Shown here: piece after piece, positions 18,262-25,393 of the stretch
Layout of the letters: each line of letters begins with the position of its first letter
Numbering within the stretch: the stretch's first letter is position 1
Assembly: GCA_963847515.1 (NCBI GenBank)
Contig: CAWKAA010000007.1
Location: 248,001 to 312,000 of the forward strand
Direction of reading: 5' to 3'
DNA: 64,000 bases
Source of the DNA: QHXW01 sp963847515
GTDB taxonomy: Bacteria > Acidobacteriota > Terriglobia > Bryobacterales > Bryobacteraceae
Translations under genes and position numbers: made by a program
The notes under the pieces: generated by a model
Seen by the model: only the letters and a program-made list of their open reading frames with translations
Told to the model about the DNA's origin: nothing
The model's database searches: none

Positions 18262-19572
18262 TTAAGTGTGAGACGTCGGCATCCGCCAAATGTAGTACAC
18301 CGGGACCCCGGCGGCAACTATCCCGAGCCCGATCAGCGACGGCACCGGCGTAGTGATGATGGTGTTGATCACGAACCAAAAGGCTACTGCGGCAAACATC
18401 AGCGGCGTCACGGGATAACCCCACATCTTGTACGGCCGGGCCAGGCCAGGCGCTTTGTGTCGCAGCACCACGACGCCGAGTACAGACATCCCGTAGAAAA
18501 TCCATGCCGCGAAAACGACGTATGAGAACAGGCGCTCATAGGAACCGCTGATGGCCAGGATCGCGGTCCACACACCTTGCACAGCAATGGAAACGTACGG
18601 GGTCTCATAGCGCGGATGCACGCGCCCCACCTGCTTGAAGAAGAGCCCGTCGCGCGCCTGCGCGAAATAAATTCGGGCGGAAGTGAGAAGGGATCCGTTC
18701 TCGGCGCCGATAATCGAGAGCAGAATGGTGAGCGAAACCAGCGTCCCGCCAATCGCGCCCATGGTGATTTCCGCCGATCGTGCGGCCACGCGATCGGCGG
18801 CGGCGATCTGGGGAACCGACAGCACATGCAGGTAAGCGGCGTTGGCCGTGAGGTAGACCGCAACCAGTGTGCCCGTTCCCAGCGCCAGCGCCAGCAGCAT
18901 GTTGCGTTCCGGCCGCTTGACCTCCCCGGCCACGAAGCTCACGCAATTCCAACCTTCATACGCCCAAAGGCACGCGATCATGGCCACACCGAAGCTGGAC
19001 CAGGAGAAACCGCCGGAGACGGGTGCGGCGGCGGACTCAACATGTCGCGGGCTAAAGAGTGCGCTGAGCACGATGACGCCGAGGCCCGCAAGCTTGAGAA
19101 ACGTGAAGAACTTCTGCACCCCCGCGCCCAGCCGCACGCCGCGATAATTGACAAGCGTAAGCGCGGCGATCAGCAGCACGCTGGCTAGTTTGGCCTCAAG
19201 CGGCGTTAGCGGAATGAAGTACGCGAGGTAAATCGAAAATCCGGCGGCCAGAGTTGCCGCGCTCCCCGATTGCATAATCAGAAAACTCGCCCACCCACTA
19301 AGGAATCCGGCGAGAGGTCCATACGCCTCGCGCAGGTAGATGTAGTGCCCACCGGTGCCCGGCATCATCGCCCCCAGCTCGGCGTACGCCAACGCGCCGA
19401 AAAACGAGAGCAAGCCCGTGACGCTCCACACCAGAAAGATCAAGCCCACCGACGGCAAGTTCCGCGCCACCGTATTCGGCACGATAAAAATGGCCGACCC
19501 GATGGTGGTACCCACCAGGATCGCCGTGGCGTCGATGAGACCCAACTTGCGTGGCAGTTCGGCTGCAGGCAT
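18262..19572 (-). CDS. APC-superfamily amino acid permease
   Basis: 436 aa from ATG 19572 (a TTG three codons earlier is possible). About 12 membrane helices. The first carries the substrate-binding glycine motif GTTIGSAIFIVP, and EGWNCVSFVAGEVKRPERN is typical of LAT/APA-type transporters in the APC family. It probably takes up amino acids by exchange or proton symport. It is directly upstream of the prolyl oligopeptidase gene with 5 bases between them. Confidence 0.88.
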   Translation of the reverse strand: MPAAELPRKLGLIDATAILVGTTIGSAIFIVPNTVARNLPSVGLIFLVWSVTGLLSFFGALAYAELGAMMPGTGGHYIYLREAYGPLAGFLSGWASFLIMQSGSAATLAAGFSIYLAYFIPLTPLEAKLASVLLIAALTLVNYRGVRLGAGVQKFFTFLKLAGLGVIVLSALFSPRHVESAAAPVSGGFSWSSFGVAMIACLWAYEGWNCVSFVAGEVKRPERNMLLALALGTGTLVAVYLTANAAYLHVLSVPQIAAADRVAARSAEITMGAIGGTLVSLTILLSIIGAENGSLLTSARIYFAQARDGLFFKQVGRVHPRYETPYVSIAVQGVWTAILAISGSYERLFSYVVFAAWIFYGMSVLGVVVLRHKAPGLARPYKMWGYPVTPLMFAAVAFWFVINTIITTPVPSLIGLGIVAAGVPVYYIWRMPTSHT

Positions 19573-19667
19573 GTCTGGCAAGCCTATCGCGTGGGGAGAG
19601 GCGGGGGCAAGTTTGTGCTGCGTCCGTCACCTTGACGCTCTACGTATGATTGTTGTTAGAGGCTTTT

Positions 19668-19988
19668 ATGCCCGCAAACGAGGAAAGAGAGTTGTTCCCG
19701 ATTCCCAAGTCTGGAAGTACCACGATTCCATCGATCACATCAAGACCGCTCGCAATGGGGCTGAACACCACTACGTTTGAGGTTAGGTGCAGCGGCGTGG
19801 ATACATCCGATTACCACATCCTATTGGGCTTTTTCAACCGCATGGGCGGTCGCTTTGGCGAGTTTCGTTTCGAGTATAGGGATATGACATATCAAAAATG
19901 CCGTTTCGACCGTGACTCGGTAGATTTCATTTCGCATGGGCCGAATTTACACTCCGTCACTTTTCCGATCAAGGTTCTGCCGGTCTGA
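19668..19988 (+). CDS. Small protein with phage-structural-like C-terminus
   Basis: 106 aa from ATG 19668 with AGAGG 6 bases upstream. The region GFFNRMGGRFGEFRFEY, followed by CRFDRDSVDF and HSVTFPIKVLPV, resembles small phage tail or structural proteins in which a residue-to-domain match (FRFxD...RFDxD...) ends in a short beta strand. No other phage genes were seen nearby, so it may be an isolated relic. Low similarity by eye only. Confidence 0.5.
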   Translation: MPANEERELFPIPKSGSTTIPSITSRPLAMGLNTTTFEVRCSGVDTSDYHILLGFFNRMGGRFGEFRFEYRDMTYQKCRFDRDSVDFISHGPNLHSVTFPIKVLPV

Positions 19989-20211
19989 TGTAAGTTTCCA
20001 AGTTCGGCTCCTGTGTGTGGACTTGGCAACGATTCGCGCTTCCCGCAGGGCTCGCCAGCCCTAGCCCTCATTTCACGATTAAGGATCGTAGGACTCCCAC
20101 TCAGGAACCAACGGCATCGATTCGCTCTGGTGGCGTCGATGTTCAGCATTGGATTTGTTGCCTCCCACGCCCAATCGGCGGGTGTATCATCATGGCTAGA
20201 GGTGGAGTTCT

Positions 20212-20355
20212 GTGATTGCTCAGTGGCCAGCACCGAGACAAAACGATAATAGTCAAGCGCTACTGGATTTCCCAGCGCTGGTGACCATCACTGTCGGCCT
20301 GATGCAGATCTTTTCGATGGTCTTTGACGAACCAAAACGCCGTCGCCGTCGGTGA
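20212..20355 (+). CDS. 47-aa hypothetical protein, coupled to next gene
   Basis: GTG start at 20212 with GGTGGAG about 6 bases upstream. The product has a hydrophobic middle (FPALVTITVGLMQIFSMVF) and a C-terminal DEPK followed by five arginines: a small single-helix membrane protein with a basic tail. Its TGA overlaps the GTG of the next ORF (GTGA), so the two may be translationally coupled. Function unknown. The 220 bases before it (19989-20211) show no convincing gene. Confidence 0.45.
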   Translation: MIAQWPAPRQNDNSQALLDFPALVTITVGLMQIFSMVFDEPKRRRRR

Positions 20356-20714
20356 GCCTAACTATGGACATGGACCAAGCCTCGCAACTACGCCGCTTGT
20401 GGGAGGCGAAAGGCACTCCGCCTTGCGAGCATCGTGAAACGGAGAAAGAGTACGGAGCCGGTGCCGCAACTGGCGATTACGTTTGCAGCGACTGCGGGAA
20501 GATCGTCGACCGTCCGCGGCAAACCGTGGCACCACAGCCCGAAGGACATGCGATAATCACCGTAAACGGGTATCCACAAATCTGGCCTTCCCGCAAAGAT
20601 GGGATTGAGGAGTTTGCCGCGAAGCTTGGTGGAAAAGTGGTTCAGTTCTACCCCACCCGAGAAGAGGCGGAAGCGGCGGTGAAGTTGATGATTGATAAAA
20701 CGATCAAGTCCTGA
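20352..20714 (+). CDS. Hypothetical protein with possible zinc-ribbon
   Basis: 120 aa from GTG 20352, or 116 aa from an ATG at 20364. A Cys/His set (CEHRE ... YVCSDCGKIV) could bind zinc, and the C-terminal half is helical (REEAEAAVKLMIDKTIKS). No family recognised. It overlaps the 47-aa ORF. Confidence 0.5.
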   Translation: MSLTMDMDQASQLRRLWEAKGTPPCEHRETEKEYGAGAATGDYVCSDCGKIVDRPRQTVAPQPEGHAIITVNGYPQIWPSRKDGIEEFAAKLGGKVVQFYPTREEAEAAVKLMIDKTIKS

Positions 20715-20799
20715 ATTATTGCACTTAACCAATTGAAAACAAAGGCCAAATAGATATATTACCCGTCTAGTTGACCGCACACCGACCCGCAAAACCCAT

Positions 20800-20852
20800 T
20801 TGACGCCACGTCCTCAATTGTGTAATTATTCATTAGAGTGAATAAAAATTCA
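20800..20852 (+). promoter_or_regulatory. argF promoter region with tandem ARG boxes (ArgR operator)
   Basis: TGAATAAAAATTCA at 20839-20852 matches the core of the E. coli ARG box (TGAAT, four A/T, ATTCA) exactly. A weaker box, TGTGTAATTATTCA, lies at 20819-20832. Their centres are 20 bp apart, close to the spacing of paired ARG boxes. A TTGACG hexamer at 20800-20805 could be the -35, which would put the boxes over the -10 region. argR is the last gene of this operon, so arginine-dependent self-repression is inferred. Confidence 0.8.
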
Positions 20853-20872
20853 TTGGACGAGGGCTTTTAGCC

Positions 20873-21817
20873 ATGGCCACTTCCATCGCGGTTCGGCCCA
20901 TCTCGAAAGTTGCCGCGCATGACTTCGCGCGCGATCTCGACCTCACCGATCACGAACTGAATTATCTGCTGGATCTCGCCGGAAGAGTGAAGAGCGCGCC
21001 GTCGAAATTCACTCGTGCGCTGAGCGGCAAGTACATCAGTTTGCTTTTTGAAAAACCGTCGCTGCGCACTCGACTGACTTTCGAGCTGGCCATCAAGCAA
21101 CTGGGTGGCGATTCGGTGACGTGCGAAGGCCCGGTGGGCGCGCGGGAGCCGTTGAAAGATGTGGCGCGGAATCTGGACCGCTGGGTGAACGGGATTGTCG
21201 CGCGCACGTTTTCGCAAAACACTATCGATGAGCTGGCGGAGTGGTCTTCGGCGCCGGTGATCAATGCGTTGAGCGATCTGTACCATCCCTGCCAGGCGCT
21301 GGCGGATGTTTTCACGCTGCGCGAACAATTCGGGGAACTGCGCGGCGTCAAGCTGGCGTTCGTCGGCGACGGCAACAACGTGGCGCACTCCCTGATGCTC
21401 ACGGCGGCGCGGCTGGGCATGGATTTCGCGATTGCCACGCCGAAGGGTTATTCTCCAAACGCCGAGATCGTTTCACAGGCCGAGGGACTCGCGGCAATCA
21501 GCGGATCGCGGCTCGAGCTAACCTGCAACACAGCAGAAGCTGTAGCCGGCGCGCACGCGGTGTACACCGACGTTTGGACGAGCATGGGCCACGAACAGGA
21601 ACAGGCCCGGCGGCGAGAGCACTTCGCCCCGTACCAGGTGAACGAGAACCTGATGTCCCGTGCACGCCCCGATGCCGTCTTCATGCACTGCCTGCCCGCC
21701 AAGCGCGGCGAAGAAGTCACCGACGAGGTGATGGAGTCCCCAAGGTCGATCGTGTTTGAGCAGGCCGAGAACCGGCTGCATACGCAGAAGGGACTCCTGC
21801 TGATGATGTTGGGGTAA
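20873..21817 (+). CDS. argF: Ornithine carbamoyltransferase
   Basis: 314 aa, intact. Carbamoyl-phosphate loop FEKPSLRTRLTFE (SLRT variant of STRT), HPCQALAD, the ornithine-loop motif DVWTSMG, and FMHCLPAKRGEEV near the C-terminus. It converts ornithine and carbamoyl phosphate to citrulline in the cytoplasm. It starts 20 bases after the ARG boxes and leads the operon. The HCLP loop and DVWTSMG fit ordinary OTC better than the N-acetyl- or N-succinylornithine enzymes. Confidence 0.95.
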   Translation: MATSIAVRPISKVAAHDFARDLDLTDHELNYLLDLAGRVKSAPSKFTRALSGKYISLLFEKPSLRTRLTFELAIKQLGGDSVTCEGPVGAREPLKDVARNLDRWVNGIVARTFSQNTIDELAEWSSAPVINALSDLYHPCQALADVFTLREQFGELRGVKLAFVGDGNNVAHSLMLTAARLGMDFAIATPKGYSPNAEIVSQAEGLAAISGSRLELTCNTAEAVAGAHAVYTDVWTSMGHEQEQARRREHFAPYQVNENLMSRARPDAVFMHCLPAKRGEEVTDEVMESPRSIVFEQAENRLHTQKGLLLMMLG

Positions 21818-21820
21818 AAT

Positions 21821-21866
21821 CAGGTTTCAGGTATTAGGTTTCAGGTGCCAGGTTTTAGGTGCCAGC
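21821..21866 (+). repeat. Left heptamer-repeat arm (AGGTNNN x6)
   Basis: Six degenerate 7-bp units, each starting AGGT, ending in GCCAGC. It begins 3 bases after the argF stop and overlaps the GTG candidate start of the four-helix-bundle gene. It pairs with the arm at 22230-22260. Confidence 0.8.
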
Positions 21867-22248
21867 ACGCTTGGCCATAAAGAGTTACCGTGACCTTCAG
21901 GTCTGGCAGAAGGCTATGGCGCTGGTGGTCGAAAGCTACAGCGTCACAAGGCTTCTGCCCAAAAGCGAAAGTTATGGTTTGATCGGTCAGATTCAGCGGG
22001 CAGCAGTGTCGATCCCTGCCAACATCGCTGAGGGCCATGGTCGAGAGCACCTGGGCGATTATGTCCGGCACCTTTCGTTCGCGAACGGATCACTCATGGA
22101 ATTGGAAACCCACTTTCTGATTGCGATTGAACTTGCGTACGTCACGCGCGAACAAACTCTTACCGCTATGAGCATGGCGTCGGAAGTAGGCCGGATGCTC
22201 ACCGGTCTCACGCGAAAACTCCGAGGCCCGCTGACACCTAACACCTAG
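21859..22248 (+). CDS. Four-helix-bundle protein of the 23S rRNA intervening-sequence (S23/IVP) family
   Basis: 129 aa from a GTG at 21859, or 125 from a TTG at 21871, which would begin near the family consensus. Signature segments are IKSYRDLQVWQKAM, IQRAAVSIPANIAEGHGR and SLMELETHFLIAIELAYV. Family members form pentameric helical bundles; one relative (Avd) binds a reverse transcriptase in diversity-generating retroelements. No RT or variable repeat is nearby. The gene is bounded by inverted repeats and interrupts the arg operon in the same orientation. Confidence 0.88.
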   Translation: MPARLAIKSYRDLQVWQKAMALVVESYSVTRLLPKSESYGLIGQIQRAAVSIPANIAEGHGREHLGDYVRHLSFANGSLMELETHFLIAIELAYVTREQTLTAMSMASEVGRMLTGLTRKLRGPLTPNT

Positions 22249-22260
22249 CACCTGGAACCT
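22230..22260 (-). repeat. Right heptamer-repeat arm (inverted)
   Basis: Inverted partner of the left arm, with four AGGTNNN units on the minus strand. It encodes the last residues (LTPNT) and stop of the four-helix-bundle gene and abuts the argG ATG. Confidence 0.8.
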
Positions 22261-23498
22261 ATGAACCCCAAGAAGATAGCCCTCGCCTATTCGGGCGGGC
22301 TGGATACATCGATCATCATCCCGTGGCTGAAGGAGAATTACGGCTGCGAAGTGGTCGCCGTGTGCGGCGATATCGGGCAGGGCGGCGACGAGCTCGCGGG
22401 GCTCGAAGAGAAGGCGCGGAAGACCGGCGCGTCCGAAGTCTACATCGAGGACATGCGCGAGGAGTTCGTCACGCAATATCTGTGGAAGCTGGTGCGCTCG
22501 GGCGGCGATCTATGAGCACAAGTACCTGCTGGGCACGTCGATCGCGCGGCCGCTGCTGGCCAAGAAGCAGGTGGAAGTGGCGCTGCAAACCGGCTGCGAC
22601 GCGCTGGCGCACGGCTGCACGGGAAAGGGCAACGACCAGGTCCGCTTCGAGCTGACTTACAAGGCGCTGGCGCCGCATCTTCCGGTGATTGCGCCGTGGC
22701 GCGAGTGGGACATCGTCTCGCGCGAAGACGCCATCGAGTACGCGCGCGCAGCACAACGTGCCGATCTCGCAATCCACCACCAAGATCTATAGCCGCGACC
22801 GCAACATCTGGCACATCTCGCACGAAGGCGGCGCGCTGGAAGATCCGGCCAATGCCGCGCCCGACGAGATCTGGATGCTGACCAAGAGCCCGACGGAAGC
22901 GCCGGACAAGCCGGGCGAAGTGACCATCGGCTTCGAAAAAGGCGTGCCGGTTTCGGTGGATGGCAAGAAGTGATGAGCGGCGTCGCGCTGCTCGAGAACG
23001 TTGAACAAGCATCGGCGGCGCAGCACGGCATCGGGCGCATCGATCTGGTGGAGAACCGCTTCGTCGGCATGAAGTCGCGCGGCTGTTACGAGACGCCCGG
23101 CGGCACGCTGATCATGTCCGCGCATCCGCGAGCTGGAAGCGCTCACGCTCGACAAGAACACGCTGCACTACAAGCAGCAGCTGGCGCTCGATTACGCCGA
23201 GATGGTCTACAACGGCCTCTGGTTCACGCCGCTGCGCGAGGCGCTGGATGCCTTCTTCGAAGAGGTCACCGAAACCACGACCGGCGAAGTGACGCTGCGG
23301 CTTTACAAGGGCAATCATCGAGCCGGTCAGCCGCAAGTCGCCGTATTCGCTCTACTCGCTCGATATCGCCAGCTTCACCATGGGCGCGAGCTACGACCAG
23401 AAGGACGCGCTGCGGCTTCATCAACCTGATCGGGCTGCCGATCAAGGTGCGGGCGTCGCTCGAGCAAGCAATCGGGCAAGCCCGCGGCGCAAGCATGA
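22261..23498 (+). pseudogene. argG: Argininosuccinate synthase, multiply frameshifted
   Basis: Starts MNPKKIALAYSGGLDTS (ATP-pyrophosphatase loop SGGLDTS) and ends with TGA at 23496-23498 overlapping the argH ATG. The conserved protein jumps frame at about ten places: near 22503, 22749, 22972, 22999, 23010, 23021, 23126, 23316, 23413 and 23470. Each can be undone by removing one base (two at 22972). The corrected length is 1227 bases, i.e. 408 aa, the family norm, with motifs such as GCTGKGNDQVRFE, HGIGRIDLVENR and KSRGCYETPGGT intact. It joins citrulline and aspartate. The pattern looks like sequencing error more than decay; if real, the strain would be an arginine auxotroph. Confidence 0.85.
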
Positions 23499-24889
23499 AG
23501 CTCTGGGGCGGGCGCTTCGAGACGGGCCCGTCGGAAGTCTTCGAGCGGTTCTCCGGCTCGCTGCATTTCGACCGGCGGCTGATGGACGCCGACATTCGCG
23601 GCTCGCAGGCGTTCGCGCGCGCGCTCGAACGGGTGGGCATCCTGACGCGCCGACGAGCGCAGCGCCGATCGTCGACGGCGTTCGAACAGATGCGCGCGGA
23701 AGCCGCGGCGCCCGGGATTTTTCGACGGCGCGACCGATGAAGACGTCCACACGCTGGTGATCCGCAAGCTGAAGGAGCGCGCCGGCGCGGTGGCCGACAA
23801 GATCCACACCGGCCGCAGCCGCAACGAGCAGGTCTCGCTCGACATGCGGCTGTGGCTGCGCGAGGAATGCGACCGAGTGCGCGCGCTGCTTGCGGCGTTG
23901 ATGGGCGCGCTGCTCGAACCTGGCGGAGCGATATCCCGACGCCGTCATTCCCGGCTACACGCACCTGCGCCGCGCGCAGGCGGTGCTCTGGCCGCACTAT
24001 CTGCTGGCCTATTTCGAAATGTTCGCGCGCGATTGGGAGCGCTTCGGCGAGGCGCGGACGCCGCGCCAATGTGCTGCCGCTCGGCTCGGGCGCGCTGGCG
24101 GGCAGCGGATTTCCGTTCGACCGCGAAGCCATGGCGCGGGATCTGGGCTTCGACGCCATCACCCGCAACAGCATGGATGTTTCCGGCGACCGCGATTTCG
24201 CGCTCGATTTTCTCTACGCCGCGACCGTCACCATGCTGCACCTGAGCCGGCTGGCCGAGGACTGGATCCTCTATTCCAGCGAAGAGTTCGGCTGGATGGA
24301 ACTGGGCGACGGCGTCACCAGCGGATCGAGCCTGATGCCGCAGAAGAAGAATCCGGATTCGCTCGAGCTGATCCGCGGCAAGAGCGGCCGCGTGATGGGC
24401 TGCCTGCACGTCGCTGCTGGTGACCATGAAGGGCCTGCCGCATGACCTACAATCGCGACATGCAGGAGGACAAGGAGCCGCTGTTCGAAGCCGCCGATCA
24501 GGTGAGCGGCTCGCTCGAGATGGCGCGCGTGGTGATCGGATTCGGTGAAGCTGAACCCTGCCGTGCCCGCCAGCCGCGGCCGAAGAGAGCTGGGTGGTGG
24601 CCACCGATCTGGCCGAAGCGCTGGCGCGCGCCGGCACGCCGTTCCACCAGGCGCATCAGATGGTGGGCAGGCTGGTGCTTGAAAGCGTGCGGCAAGGCAA
24701 GAAGCCGGCCGATTGGACCGCCGAGGAGCTGGCGGCGTTCGCGCCGGAGTTCGGACCGACGATGGTGCGCGCTGCTCGATCCGGCGGAAGGCATGAAGTC
24801 GCGCGAGATTCCCGGCGGCACCGGTCCGGCGGCTGTTGCCAAGGCGCTAGCGGAAGCCCGCGCAGCGCCTGGTACAGATGCGCGTATGA
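23495..24889 (+). pseudogene. argH: Argininosuccinate lyase, multiply frameshifted
   Basis: Begins MKLWGGRFETGPSEVFERFS and ends QMRV at TGA 24887-24889, overlapping the argR ATG. Removing single extra bases near 23648, 23666, 23682, 23718, 23920, 24058, 24407, 24441, 24541, 24572, 24770 and 24861 gives 1383 bases, a 460-aa ORF of normal length. The fumarase-superfamily signature GSSLMPQKKNPD is intact, as are HTGRSRNEQV and MTYNRDMQEDKEP. It releases arginine and fumarate. No missense decay is visible in conserved motifs, which argues against a true pseudogene. Confidence 0.85.
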
Positions 24890-25329
24890 GCAAGAGTTAC
24901 CGCCAGGGCCAGATTCTGAAGCTGATCCGCGCGAAATCGCATCGCCACGCAGGAAGAGCTGGCGCAGGAACTGCAAGAAGCTGGGCATCCCCGCCACGCA
25001 GGTGACGCTGTCGCGCGACATTCGCGATCTGCGGCCTGGTGAAGACGCGCGAGGGCTACCGGGAGATCGCGGCCGAGAAGGCGGCCCGCACCTGCCCAGT
25101 GCTGGCGGCCGAGTTCCTGCAAGACGTGCGCCTGGCGCAAAACCTGGTGGTGCTCAAAACCTCGCCGGGCCACGCCAATTCCGTCGCCGTGGCGCTAGAT
25201 GACGAGGAGTGGCCGGAGGTGGTCGGTACGATCGCCGGCGACGACACCATCCTGGTGATCGCTCCGGACAATACTACGGCGGAGACGGTGCGGACGAAAT
25301 TTCTGGCGATGATCGAGCGGGCGGGGTGA
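24886..25329 (+). pseudogene. argR: Arginine repressor, frameshifted near the N-terminus
   Basis: Starts at ATG 24886 in an ATGA overlap with argH. Extra bases near 24940, 24976 and 25032 break the winged-helix DNA-binding domain; removing them gives 146 aa, the normal ArgR size. The N-domain then reads SIATQEELAQELQKLGI and TQVTLSRDIRDL. The C-terminal hexamerisation and arginine-binding domain is open from 25033 on, with TSPGHANSVA and GTIAGDDTILVIA. It probably binds the ARG boxes upstream of argF. A truncated copy of this gene lies at about 28.0 kb. Confidence 0.88.
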
Positions 25330-25393
25330 GTTCTGCTCACGATCGGGATCAGAGATTTCCACCGCTACTTGTGATCACGTTGCTCACAACAGG

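Larger units (their letters stand above)
21821..22260 (+). mobile_element. IVS-like element: inverted heptamer repeats around a four-helix-bundle gene
   Basis: This 440-base unit fills the whole space between the argF stop and the argG ATG. The left end is six tandem copies of AGGTNNN (21822-21863) followed by AGC. The right end, read in reverse, is four copies plus AGC. The 31 bases 21836-21866 and the reverse complement of 22230-22260 match at 27 positions, so the transcript can fold into a long stem holding the ORF. 23S rRNA intervening sequences have the same plan: terminal inverted repeats around the same protein family. Here it sits in mRNA, and the argG start region is part of the right repeat. 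Confidence 0.7.

Noticed and set aside
20873..21817. N-acetyl- or N-succinylornithine transcarbamylase instead of OTC
   Set aside because: SLRTR occurs in those enzymes, but the FEKPSLRTR context, DVWTSMG and HCLP loops fit ordinary OTC.
21859..22248. Diversity-generating retroelement accessory protein (Avd)
   Set aside because: No reverse transcriptase, template repeat or variable repeat is in the window.
22261..25329. Programmed frameshifting or recoding in argG/argH/argR
   Set aside because: About 25 sites without a common slippery motif, all correctable as insertions, cannot be a recoding signal; sequence error explains them better.
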